Below, in pieces: positions 1-7,075 of a stretch of 7,193 nucleotides of DNA. This stretch comes from Rhodospirillales bacterium. GTDB lineage: Bacteria; Pseudomonadota; Gammaproteobacteria; Steroidobacterales; Rariloculaceae. The notes under the pieces are model-generated. The model saw only the letters and a program-made list of their open reading frames with translations, was not told where the DNA came from and ran no database searches. Numbering within the stretch: position 1 is the stretch's first letter; each line of letters opens with the position of its first letter. Both the position numbers and the translations under genes were made by a program. The DNA lies in contig JAHEEO010000158.1 of the NCBI GenBank assembly GCA_024640665.1, forward strand, positions 1 through 7,193, in the 5' to 3' direction.

Positions 1-49
1 GCAATAGCGTGAGCGTGCTTGCACAAGTACAGCGGATTCGGTGTGTCAT
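1..49 (-). CDS. Start of an unidentified gene, possibly exported (partial, runs off left edge)
   Basis: An ATG at 49-47 on the minus strand opens a frame of 16 codons with no stop before the window edge. It lies 18 bases after the stop of the DUF6152 gene, on the same strand. A G-rich run (GGGGG) ends 9 bases before the ATG and can serve as a ribosome binding site. The visible peptide reads MTHRIRCTCASTLTLL: a basic start followed by small and hydrophobic residues, which would suit the beginning of a signal peptide. Too little is visible to name a family. The close spacing suggests co-transcription with the DUF6152 gene. The call rests only on start codon, ribosome site, spacing and an open frame, so it may be wrong. 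Confidence 0.4.
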   Translation of the reverse strand, partial: MTHRIRCTCASTLTLL

Positions 50-67
50 GAATGTGGGCCCCCGCCG

Positions 68-475
68 CTAGTTCTGAATCTGGCCCATCTGGCGCAGTAC
101 GCCGTCGGCAGCGAACTTGAGCCGGCCGGCTGCCGCATAGTGCTCTTTGCCGTTGCGGGCGATACAGCCGCGGACCCAGACTTCCTGGCCGATATTCTGC
201 ATAAAGACTTCGCGCCCGTTACCTGCCCGCCGCAAAGTGATAAGGGCGTAGGTTTGGAACGACCAGTTTTCGACGGTGCCGTTCGCGCCTTTGACGTCCA
301 CATAGAAGTAGGCGTGGGGGCTCTGCCAGTCGAGCGCGGTCAGCGTGCCGGTGAAATCGCGACAGTTGTCGGCGTCGAACTCCGCAGCGAAGGAGTGATG
401 AGCAAATGATGGAATAGCAATCCACGCCTGCGCGAAGATCATCAAGACCAGGCATAAGATTCGCGATTTTATCAC
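68..475 (-). CDS. Secreted DUF6152 family protein
   Basis: Small exported protein of unknown function, 135 residues from the chosen GTG start. A basic start (VIKSR) and a hydrophobic stretch to about residue 20 are followed by P-S-F-A before H26, a good SPase I site (cleavage after A25), so the mature protein should be periplasmic. The mature N-terminus HHSFAAEFD and the later segment around WQSPHAYFYVDVKG (residues 50-63) are the hallmarks of DUF6152, whose members open with HHSF and carry an NPHA/SPHA-type motif. Two cysteines remain in the mature chain (C38, C104) and could form a disulfide. The GTG at 475-473 is preferred because GGGAG lies 7 bases upstream; the frame stays open to an ATG at 529, and another ATG lies at 496, but both would put extra residues before the signal peptide and lack a clear ribosome site. 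Its molecular role is unknown. Homologues often sit near other exported redox or PQQ-type genes (family knowledge), which suits this neighbourhood. Confidence 0.85.
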   Translation of the reverse strand: MIKSRILCLVLMIFAQAWIAIPSFAHHSFAAEFDADNCRDFTGTLTALDWQSPHAYFYVDVKGANGTVENWSFQTYALITLRRAGNGREVFMQNIGQEVWVRGCIARNGKEHYAAAGRLKFAADGVLRQMGQIQN

Positions 476-506
476 TGCATATCTCCCGTATAGCATCACA
501 ATAGTA

Positions 507-512
507 ATTCTA
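507..512 (-). promoter_or_regulatory. Possible -10 element before the DUF6152 gene
   Basis: In the 76-base gap between the acetyltransferase stop and the DUF6152 start, the minus strand reads TAGAAT, which matches the TATAAT consensus at five of six positions and lies about 30 bases before the start codon. No good -35 box stands at the usual distance: TTCAAT at a 19-base spacing is the nearest. The gene may simply be read through from upstream instead. Confidence 0.2.
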
Positions 513-551
513 AGCTGCGTTTCCCGCATCTATTGAAGTGCATCACTGCGG

Positions 552-851
552 TCAGACTGCCGAAACGGCGATATCGGCATACTTGGGCTCGCGTGCGATG
601 AGCTTCGCGACAAACGGACAGCTTGGGCGTACCCGCGAACCGCGTTCCAAAGCGTAATCTAAAGCATAAGTCGCAAGTCGTCCGGCAATACCCTGGCCGC
701 GCAGTTCCGTCGGCGTGAACGTGCGATAGTAGTCGAGCGTGCCATCGGCTTCCTTGCGATAGTTCAACTCGGCTTCGTTGTCCTGAAGTCGCGCGACGAA
801 GCGGTTTTCTGCCGGTTCGTGCGCAAGCTTGATCTCATTATTGCTGCTCAT
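552..851 (-). CDS. Small GNAT-fold N-acetyltransferase, YjdJ/NATD1 type
   Basis: A 99-residue cytoplasmic protein matching the short, single-domain acetyltransferase family (Acetyltransf_CG; E. coli YjdJ and animal NATD1 are relatives). The acetyl-CoA pyrophosphate-binding loop is visible as RGQGIAG (residues 51-57), matching the GNAT motif A pattern R/Q-x-x-G-x-G/A. It is followed by the family signature VRPSCPFVAKLI (residues 74-85, with C78) and the EPKYADI tail. The N-terminal half carries the FVARL...AELNYRKEADGTLDYYRTFTP strands, as is usual; the full length equals the family norm. The start is well supported: AAGGA lies 7 bases before the ATG at 851. Members presumably transfer acetyl groups from acetyl-CoA, but the substrate is not known. 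The gene follows trxC after 120 bases, in the same direction, so shared transcription is possible. Confidence 0.92.
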   Translation of the reverse strand: MSSNNEIKLAHEPAENRFVARLQDNEAELNYRKEADGTLDYYRTFTPTELRGQGIAGRLATYALDYALERGSRVRPSCPFVAKLIAREPKYADIAVSAV

Positions 852-971
852 CGAGAGTTCCTTGTCGAGCGATAATCCGGGGCCTTCGTACCATAGTCTT
901 TCAGTATCTCATCAACAACCACCGGGCTAAACGGCGCAGGTCGATCAGTGCGACGATGCGGCGGTATCCGG

Positions 972-1397
972 TCAAGACACCTGTTCAATCCACTGCTGCA
1001 TCTGCCGATGGTCAACGACGCCCGAATGCTGAGCAGCTACAACGCCGCCTTTGAACACGATGAAATTGGGAATTCCGCGAACGTTATATTCGCTCGCAAG
1101 CTCTGGATGACTTTCGGTGTCTACTTTGAGCACCAGCGCACGGCCGCGCATGACCTGCGCCGTCTTGGCCACTTCAGGCGCGGCCTGCTTGCAGGGTCCG
1201 CACCATGCGGCCCAGAAATCGACGAGCACCGGGACCTTGGCAGAGCGCACGACCTCACGAAACGTTGCGACATCTGCGTCTACCGGGGCGGCCACCGGCG
1301 TCAATTCAGCGTGGCATTTGCCGCAGCGGCCGACATCGGCGAGGCGCACGGCCGGTATTCGATTTTTCGTGCCGCATGCTGGGCAACTGTGGATCAT
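972..1397 (-). CDS. trxC: Thioredoxin TrxC (thioredoxin 2) with N-terminal zinc ribbon
   Basis: Cytoplasmic protein-disulfide reductase, 141 residues, close to the usual length of TrxC. The N-terminal zinc ribbon is visible as CPAC (C5, C8) and CGKC (C25, C28), the four zinc ligands that separate TrxC from TrxA. The thioredoxin fold follows with FWAAWCGPCK, giving redox-active C66 and C69, and the cis-proline P110 in GIPNFIVFKGG. It is expected to be recycled by thioredoxin reductase with NADPH and to serve in oxidative-stress defence; E. coli trxC is controlled by OxyR (family knowledge, no OxyR site identified here). The ATG at 1397 is chosen because GGAG lies 7 bases before it and because homology begins exactly there. 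The same frame stays open for 76 more codons upstream to 1625, but that part has no thioredoxin similarity and is probably noncoding. The gene diverges from the DUF1592 operon across a 326-base gap. Confidence 0.95.
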   Translation of the reverse strand: MIHSCPACGTKNRIPAVRLADVGRCGKCHAELTPVAAPVDADVATFREVVRSAKVPVLVDFWAAWCGPCKQAAPEVAKTAQVMRGRALVLKVDTESHPELASEYNVRGIPNFIVFKGGVVAAQHSGVVDHRQMQQWIEQVS

Positions 1398-1723
1398 CAC
1401 TAATCTCCATGACTTACGCGCTTTGCTGATGACCAGCATCGCACAACCGCAAAATCGGTCAATCCGTAATTGGTGCAGGCTGCGGGAAGGCGCCGATAGC
1501 AGGGCGCGCAGCAGCCAGAATTCCGCAGTTTCGCTCAACTTTAAGAGCAACCATCGTCGAATATGAGCAAACGCGGTCGAAATGGCTGACAAACTCGGGT
1601 CTCGACGTTGCGAAAAGCGCGCCATTTTGGTTCAGTAGTGGCGTAGGTCGTGCCAAACAGGATTCGAGTATGTCCAACATAGGTAAGCGCTCGCGCCGCC
1701 GCTGCTTGCTGGGGTAGTGATTG
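1398..1723. other. Divergent intergenic region between trxC and the DUF1592 operon
   Basis: This stretch of 326 bases separates two divergent transcription units and must hold the control sites for both. Apart from the trxC promoter candidate and its ribosome site, nothing certain can be seen: no tRNA, no clear inverted repeat acting as an operator, and no strong -35/-10 pair directed at the plus-strand operon. A GGGG run at 1711-1714 is the likely ribosome site for the operon's first gene. A 73-codon minus-strand frame (1459-1680) crosses it, but it has no recognisable family, signal peptide or clear ribosome site, and is treated as chance. Confidence 0.5.
1435..1462 (-). promoter_or_regulatory. 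Candidate sigma70 promoter of trxC
   Basis: On the minus strand TTGACC (1462-1457, five of six matches to the -35 consensus) is followed after 16 bases by GATGCT (1440-1435). The latter is a weak -10 box (three of six matches) but is preceded by TGC, which gives it an extended -10 form. Transcription would start near 1428, leaving a leader of about 30 bases that contains the GGAG ribosome site. This position is right for trxC, but the -10 match is poor and the call rests on inspection only. Confidence 0.35.
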
Positions 1724-4231
1724 GTGAAATCTTTAGCCTCAATTAACTCAAGCGTTCAGCGACGCAAGCATGTGCTGCCATTTGTCGCATGCCTTTTTGC
1801 TATCTGGGTGACAGGTTGCGAGACACGCGAGGATGCTGCCGTCACGCATGCAGCCACCATCGCTCGCCACTGTGTTGATTGCCATAGCGATGCTGAATTT
1901 ACTGCAGGTCTCACGCTTGAGTCGATGGATCTCGATGCCATTGGCGATGACGCGCCGACGTGGGAGGTCGTGGTTCGCAAGTTACGCGCCGGCATGATGC
2001 CGCCGGCTGAAGGTTTGCCGCTGCGTCAATTCGACCGCATGGCGCTTGTCGAGTGGCTTGAGGGGCAACTTGATTCTGCCGCGGCTGAACATCCGAATCC
2101 TGGTCGTACCGTCGCGTTTCATCGACTCAATCGCAATGAGTACCAGAACGCGATTCGCGATCTGCTCGGTGTAGAAATCGATGTTTCCGAATTACTGCCT
2201 GCCGACGACAGTAGTTACGGATTCGACAACATCGCCGGTGTGTTGAAAGTGTCGCCGATCTTGATCGAGCGCTACCTGACGGCGGCCGATCGCGTCAGTC
2301 GTTTGGCCTTAGGCAGGCCTCCTGCCGTCGAGACAATTGACTATTTTCGGATTCCTGACGATCGTTCGCAGGAGCAACGCCTGCCCGGCCTGCCTTTTGG
2401 TACCCGTGGTGGCACAAAGATTACTTATACATTCCCGGTCTCTGGCGAATACACGATTTCGGCGGAGCTTGCGCGTGATCTCAACGAAAGCATGCCGCTG
2501 TATTCCGAGCCGCAGGAACTCGAAATCAGCATCGATGGACAACGTGTCGCGCTGTTCACACTCGCGGCAGTGCCATTAGCGACGCCCGAACCTTCGGCCG
2601 CCAGTTCGGATGGCAACGGCGAAGCTGCAATCAACCAAATAGCGCGACGGCTGACCCTGAGCCGGGAAGGCCGTCAACTGCGCAATCGTGCGGATGCCGA
2701 TTGGCAAGTCCGCGTGCCTGTCGAGGCGGGCGTTCGCGACGTCGTTGTGACGTTTCTCGCCAAGACTGCCGCGCTTGATGAAACGCCGCGATTGCCGTTT
2801 TCGCGGCCCTATCCTGCGGGCGTGAATATTCCCGAAACTCGAACGGGATCCTATCTGCGCAGCGTGGAGATAAGCGGTCCGCATCAAGTAGCGGGCAACG
2901 CGGGTGCGCTGCCAAGCCGACAGAAAATTTATGTGTGTGATCCAGTAAATCCCGGCGATCCGACGAGTGCCAATTCTGTCGACTGCGCCAGCAGAATTTT
3001 GCGGCGGCTTGCGCGTGCCGCCTTTCGCCGGCCCGTTACCGAAGCAGACATAGAACCGCTGCTTGAGTTTTTTTCCGAAGGTGCAGAATCAGGTTTCGAT
3101 GCCGGCATTCAATTTGCCGTTAAGCGATTGCTCGTCAGTCCCGAATTCTTATTTCGCGTCGAGCGCGATCCGGTCGTTCAGGACGGTGGGGCATATCGCG
3201 TTAGCGATTTGGCACTTGCCTCGCGCTTGTCATTCTTTCTTTGGAGCAGTATTCCTGACGAATCTCTGCTGAGTGCCGCCGAGGCGGGAACGCTGCGAGA
3301 TCCACGCGAACTGGAGAAGCAAGTGAGCCGGATGCTCAGCGATGACCGGGCGCAGGCATTCGTCGAGAATTTTGCAGGCCAATGGTTGTTCCTGCGTAAT
3401 CTGGACGCAATCGTGCCCGTGCAAAGCAACTTCCCGGACTTCGACGACACATTGCGTCAGAGCCTGCGTCGAGAAACTGAGTTGTTCTTTGCCAGCATCG
3501 TGAACGAAGATCGTAGTGTGCTCGATTTGCTGTCCGCCGATTACACGTTTATCAATGAGCGCGTGGCACGGCATTACGGCATTTCCGGCGTCAAGGGCAG
3601 TCATTTTCGCAGAATTCAATATGCTGACGATGAGCCCCGGCGTGGTTTGCTTGGTCATGGCAGTGTTTTGGCTGTCACGTCTTATCCAGATCGGACGTCG
3701 CCGGTTGTACGCGGTAAGTGGATACTCGAGAATCTACTCGGCACGCCGCCTCCGGATCCGCCACCGGACGTGCCGGGACTCGCATCAACCGATGGGGCCG
3801 GCACGATTCTTTCTATGCGTGAGCGATTAGCTGAACATCGCGCCGATCCAAATTGCGCTAGCTGCCATGCGCTGATGGACCCACTTGGTTTTGCGCTGGA
3901 GAACTTTGACGCGACGGGTCGATGGCGAACGCTGGGCGACGCCGGCGAGCCGATAGATGCAACCGGAGCATTGCCCGACGGTACGGTTTTCGAAGGTGTT
4001 GAAGGTCTACGCAGAGCATTGCTCAGCTCGGATCTTTTTGTCTTGACGATGACCGAAAAATTATTGACCTACGCGCTGGGCCGCGGCGTGGACTACTACG
4101 ACATGCCGGCCGTGCGCAAAATTGTCCGTTCGGCTGCTACAGCCGACTATCGCATGTCCGCTTTGATTATGGGTATTGTATTGAGCGAGCCGTTTCAGAT
4201 GCGCGCCGCAAGTATGGAGCAAGCGCTATGA
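1724..4231 (+). CDS. DUF1592 family exported lipoprotein with two heme c motifs
   Basis: Large protein of 835 residues, predicted to be a lipidated periplasmic or outer-membrane cytochrome-like protein; the reaction is unknown. After a basic start, a hydrophobic stretch (residues 17-29) ends in the lipobox VTGC with C32; the next residue is E, which fits outer-membrane sorting. A CVDCH heme c motif (C50-H54) follows, with RAGMMPP near residue 90 offering a methionine as distal ligand. Then come DUF1587 (about 130-195, NRNEYQNAIRDLLG), a beta-rich insert (about 205-400), DUF1595 (about 421-485), DUF1592 (about 491-620), DUF1588 (about 639-738), which contains a second heme motif CASCH (C711-H715) before MDPLGFALENFD, and DUF1585 (about 746-820). 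This is the complete domain order of the family known from Planctomycetes and some Proteobacteria. An in-frame TGA at 1718-1720 leaves only TTG at 1721 or GTG at 1724 as starts; GTG is favoured, 9 bases after GGGG. The stop overlaps the next start as ATGA, implying translational coupling. Confidence 0.93.
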   Translation: MKSLASINSSVQRRKHVLPFVACLFAIWVTGCETREDAAVTHAATIARHCVDCHSDAEFTAGLTLESMDLDAIGDDAPTWEVVVRKLRAGMMPPAEGLPLRQFDRMALVEWLEGQLDSAAAEHPNPGRTVAFHRLNRNEYQNAIRDLLGVEIDVSELLPADDSSYGFDNIAGVLKVSPILIERYLTAADRVSRLALGRPPAVETIDYFRIPDDRSQEQRLPGLPFGTRGGTKITYTFPVSGEYTISAELARDLNESMPLYSEPQELEISIDGQRVALFTLAAVPLATPEPSAASSDGNGEAAINQIARRLTLSREGRQLRNRADADWQVRVPVEAGVRDVVVTFLAKTAALDETPRLPFSRPYPAGVNIPETRTGSYLRSVEISGPHQVAGNAGALPSRQKIYVCDPVNPGDPTSANSVDCASRILRRLARAAFRRPVTEADIEPLLEFFSEGAESGFDAGIQFAVKRLLVSPEFLFRVERDPVVQDGGAYRVSDLALASRLSFFLWSSIPDESLLSAAEAGTLRDPRELEKQVSRMLSDDRAQAFVENFAGQWLFLRNLDAIVPVQSNFPDFDDTLRQSLRRETELFFASIVNEDRSVLDLLSADYTFINERVARHYGISGVKGSHFRRIQYADDEPRRGLLGHGSVLAVTSYPDRTSPVVRGKWILENLLGTPPPDPPPDVPGLASTDGAGTILSMRERLAEHRADPNCASCHALMDPLGFALENFDATGRWRTLGDAGEPIDATGALPDGTVFEGVEGLRRALLSSDLFVLTMTEKLLTYALGRGVDYYDMPAVRKIVRSAATADYRMSALIMGIVLSEPFQMRAASMEQAL

Positions 4232-5592
4232 CATTCATTACGCGTCGATCAGTGCCGCGCCGCACGTTTCTGCGCGGCGTTGGCGCAAGTATCGGCCTGC
4301 CATTGCTCGATGCAATGACGCCGGCTTTTTCGCAATCCATTACACAGCCCAAGCGCATCGGTTTTATTTACCTGCCGAACGGCGTCGCTATGAATTTTTC
4401 GGGCATCAACAATTGGACGCCAAAAGGTGAGGGCACCGACTTTGAGTTTTCGCCAATTCTCACGCCGCTGCAGCCGTACCGGGAACAACTGTCTGTCATC
4501 AGCGGTTTGGCGCACCATCAAGCTGATGCGCTCGACGACGGTGCCAATGGCGACCACACTCGTGCCACCAGTTCATGGTTAACGGGCGTACACTGCAAGC
4601 GCACTGAAGGCGCGGATGTTGAGAATGGCATCTCCGCAGATCAGATAGCAGCGAATCACTTAGGCGTCGACACCGTCCTGCCTTCGCTCGAAATTGGCAT
4701 CGACCTGAATTTCTTGTCAGGTCAGTGCGAAAACAGCTACAGCTGCGTCTATTTGAATACACTGGCGTGGCGCTCACCGACGGCGCCGCTCCCGTCCGAG
4801 AACAACCCCCGCCTCGTGTTCGAAAGACTGTTTGGCAATGGCGGTTCACGCGATCAGCGAATTGCGCTTGCGCGGCAAAACAGCAGCATCCTCGATTCCG
4901 TCAGCGAAGATTTTGCCCGGCTTGCGCGCACCGTCGGACCGTCGGACCGTGTGCAAATCGACGATTATTTAGAGTCGCTTCGCGAGGTTGAACGCCGCAT
5001 TCAGGCGACTGAGAAAGCCAGCAGCCTGGAAGGTTTGCCCGAAATGGACCGACCGCGTGGCATACCCGAGCGCTTTGATGAGCATGTCAAGCTCATGTAC
5101 GAATTGCAGTGGCTGGCATTCCAGGCAGATCTCACGCGTGTGGTCACATTCATGCTCGGCCGCGAACTCAATTTTCGTACTTATCCTGAGATTGGTATCA
5201 CGGAAGGGCACCACGGACTTTCGCATCACCAGGATCGTCCTGAGCAAATCGAGAAACTTGCTCGGCTCAACACTTATCAGACCCAGTTGTTCGCCTGGTT
5301 CTTAGACAAGCTCGCGACCACGCCAGAAGGCGACGGCACGTTGCTTGATCATTCGCTGTTTCTCTATGGGGCGAGTTTGAGTAACCCGAATTTGCATGCG
5401 CATTATGACTTGCCATTGGCAGTCGTCGGCGGCAGACCGCGAGATCACGATTACGGCAGGCATTTGATTTTTCCCAGTGAGACGCCAATGACCAACCTGC
5501 TGTTGAGTATGTTGGACAGAGTTGGGGTGCAGGCGGAAACGCTTGGTGATAGTACGGGTCGACTCGATATTGCACCGTTGTCCAATGTTTAA
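4228..5592 (+). CDS. Tat-exported DUF1552 family protein
   Basis: A 454-residue protein of unknown activity, the usual partner of DUF1592 proteins. The N-terminus carries a twin-arginine signal, R11-R12-T-F-L-R, followed by a mildly hydrophobic segment (GVGASIGLPLLDAMTPAFS), so it should be folded in the cytoplasm, possibly with a cofactor, and exported by Tat. The DUF1552 domain starts at about residue 43 with RIGFIYLPNGVAMN. Family signatures seen include GDHTRATSSWLTG (108-120), CENSYSCVYLNTLAWRSPTAPLP (two cysteines, C167 and C173) and NPRLVFERLFG. His/Asp clusters lie at H96-H97, D109-H110, H328-H329, H333-H334 and H390-x-H392-x-D394, a pattern that would suit a metal site as in the sulfatase/phosphatase-like DUF1501 proteins; that link is an inference. 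Length is normal and nothing is broken. Translation is coupled to the gene before it through an ATGA overlap, and the next gene starts within its last codons. Confidence 0.93.
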   Translation: MTFITRRSVPRRTFLRGVGASIGLPLLDAMTPAFSQSITQPKRIGFIYLPNGVAMNFSGINNWTPKGEGTDFEFSPILTPLQPYREQLSVISGLAHHQADALDDGANGDHTRATSSWLTGVHCKRTEGADVENGISADQIAANHLGVDTVLPSLEIGIDLNFLSGQCENSYSCVYLNTLAWRSPTAPLPSENNPRLVFERLFGNGGSRDQRIALARQNSSILDSVSEDFARLARTVGPSDRVQIDDYLESLREVERRIQATEKASSLEGLPEMDRPRGIPERFDEHVKLMYELQWLAFQADLTRVVTFMLGRELNFRTYPEIGITEGHHGLSHHQDRPEQIEKLARLNTYQTQLFAWFLDKLATTPEGDGTLLDHSLFLYGASLSNPNLHAHYDLPLAVVGGRPRDHDYGRHLIFPSETPMTNLLLSMLDRVGVQAETLGDSTGRLDIAPLSNV

Positions 5593-7051
5593 GCGAATAC
5601 CACATGCGCGGTTTGTCACGAACGTCTGTGTAGTCGCTGTCGCTATGTTGGCCGGGCAACAAGCTGCATTTTCTGGTGCGCTGACTGACGCAATAAGAGT
5701 TCGAGATACCGAGGCTGCAAAGCGCCTGCTCGCCTCCGGCTACGCTGCCAACGATATGGAAGCCGATGGCACAACTGCTTTGCAGTTGGCTGTGCATCAA
5801 AATGAACTGGGGCTTGCCGCGAGCTTGCTGCAAGCGGGCGCCTCCGCCAAGGCCACAAATCGATACGGTGTCGGTGCGCTCTATCATGCCAGTGAAAACG
5901 GCAATGCCGAAATGGTTCGCCTGCTGCTGGACCATGACGCTGATCCAAACGGCACGCTTCCTCTGGGTGAAACAGTGCTGATGACGGCTGCGCGAACGGG
6001 TGATGATGCGACATTGCGTGCGCTTGTCGATGCCGGTGCCACGGTCAATGCGCGTGAAGCCTGGAAAGGACAAACCGCGCTCATGTGGGCAGCCGCCGAA
6101 AATAACGCTGCAGCCGTTAGCTTTCTGGCCAGTGTCGGCGCAGACCTCGACGCTCGGACGGACGCTGGGGATTTTTCGGCGATTAAGTTTGCTGTGAGGG
6201 GAGGGGCCGTTGATGCGACTCGTGCATTGATCGATGCCGGTGCCGATGTCGAAGAGCAATTGGAAGACGGCACGAGCCTGTTGGTGCTGGCCGTAACCAA
6301 CGCTCACTATGAACTTGCCAACGTGCTGTTGGAAGCTGGCGCCGATCCGAACAGCCGTGCGCAGGGTTGGACCGCATTGCATCAAATTGCTTGGTCGCGG
6401 CGCTGGAATATGGGCTTTAACCTGCCAGGGCCGTCGCAGACCGGCAACTTGGATAGTCTCGATTTAGTCCGTCGGCTCGTCGCACACGGTGCCGATGTCA
6501 ACGCTCGGCAAACCGAGGAACCCAAGGACGGCAATCGCAACAAGCTCAATCGCATTGGCTCGACGGCATTTTTGCTGGCAGCAAAATCAGCGGACCTGCC
6601 GCTCATGCATGTGCTTCTCGAGCAAGGCGCCGATCCTGCAATTACAACCAACGAAGGAACAACGGCTTTAATGGCGGCGGCGGGCGTCGGAATCTGGGCG
6701 CCCGGCGAGAATCCCGGTTCGCATGAGGAAGCCCTCGCCGCAGTAAGGCTCGCGTATGAGGCCGGCGGTGGAAAAGTGAACGATGTAAATCAGAACGGCG
6801 AAACCGCTTTGCACGGCGCTGTTTATCGCGGCGGCGCGATTCCTATCATCGACTTCCTGGTCGAACGCGGTGCTCAGTTGGACGCAGTCAACGCGAACGG
6901 CTGGACGCCGGTGTATGTCGCAGATGGCGTCGAATACACGCCTGCAATTCTCAAGCGTTATCCCGAAGCTGCAGCAAGGCTGCGTGAACTGATGGCGGCG
7001 CAGAATCTCGAAGTGCCGGAATACTCGCGCCCGCGGGGGCTGCTCGATTAG
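5585..7051 (+). CDS. Exported ankyrin-repeat protein, third gene of the DUF1592/DUF1552 operon
   Basis: A 488-residue protein made almost wholly of ankyrin repeats, a protein-binding fold. A basic start (MFKRIPHAR), a hydrophobic core (VTNVCVVAVAMLAG) and S-G-A at residues 30-32 form a Sec signal with SPase I cleavage near A32, placing the repeats in the periplasm. About eleven or twelve repeats run from residue 33 to about 480, with typical TALxLAV, LLxAGADPN and ALHGAV segments. Three of them are interrupted by long inserts: R272 to about N285, E311 to about S326, and from G367 (GVGIWAPGENPGS). These inserts recur in homologues next to DUF1552 genes as I recall them, so this is a specific subfamily and not a random ankyrin protein. 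The ATG at 5585 overlaps the DUF1552 stop by 8 bases. It has no evident ribosome site and probably depends on coupling; the frame stays open upstream to 5522 (TTG), with a GTG at 5546, but those starts would bury the signal peptide. A scaffold or chaperone role is an inference. Confidence 0.9.
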   Translation: MFKRIPHARFVTNVCVVAVAMLAGQQAAFSGALTDAIRVRDTEAAKRLLASGYAANDMEADGTTALQLAVHQNELGLAASLLQAGASAKATNRYGVGALYHASENGNAEMVRLLLDHDADPNGTLPLGETVLMTAARTGDDATLRALVDAGATVNAREAWKGQTALMWAAAENNAAAVSFLASVGADLDARTDAGDFSAIKFAVRGGAVDATRALIDAGADVEEQLEDGTSLLVLAVTNAHYELANVLLEAGADPNSRAQGWTALHQIAWSRRWNMGFNLPGPSQTGNLDSLDLVRRLVAHGADVNARQTEEPKDGNRNKLNRIGSTAFLLAAKSADLPLMHVLLEQGADPAITTNEGTTALMAAAGVGIWAPGENPGSHEEALAAVRLAYEAGGGKVNDVNQNGETALHGAVYRGGAIPIIDFLVERGAQLDAVNANGWTPVYVADGVEYTPAILKRYPEAAARLRELMAAQNLEVPEYSRPRGLLD

Positions 7052-7075
7052 ATGCGTTGATTGTCGCAGCAGCTG

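Noticed and set aside
41..409. A 122-codon plus-strand frame opposite the DUF6152 gene
   Set aside because: It is antisense to a gene with a signal peptide and family motifs, and has no motif of its own.
852..971. Promoter for the acetyltransferase gene (TTGTTG and TATGGT 17 bases apart on the minus strand)
   Set aside because: The spacing is right, but the -35 box matches the consensus at only three positions, so it is not better than chance in a region of this size.
948..1403. A 151-codon plus-strand frame opposite trxC
   Set aside because: It mirrors the trxC coding sequence, whose active site and zinc ligands are intact, and the translation shows no known domain.
1398..1625. Upstream extension of trxC by 76 codons in the same frame
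   Set aside because: The zinc ribbon starts right at the ATG at 1397, which has a GGAG ribosome site. The upstream translation has no similarity to thioredoxin and no domain I recognise, and a promoter candidate lies inside it.
1459..1680. A 73-codon minus-strand frame in the divergent intergenic region
   Set aside because: No clear ribosome site, no recognisable motif and an odd composition. It overlaps the trxC promoter candidate. A real small gene cannot be excluded but is not supported.
5267..6385. A 372-codon open frame on the minus strand across the DUF1552/ankyrin junction
   Set aside because: It lies wholly antisense to two genes with clear family signatures, its translation is rich in Cys, Arg and Ser with no recognisable domain, and it is best explained as a codon-bias shadow.
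7052..7075. Possible bidirectional terminator between the convergent ankyrin and dehydrogenase genes
   Set aside because: Only 24 bases lie between the stops; a CAGCTG palindrome is present, but there is no GC-rich stem followed by a T run.
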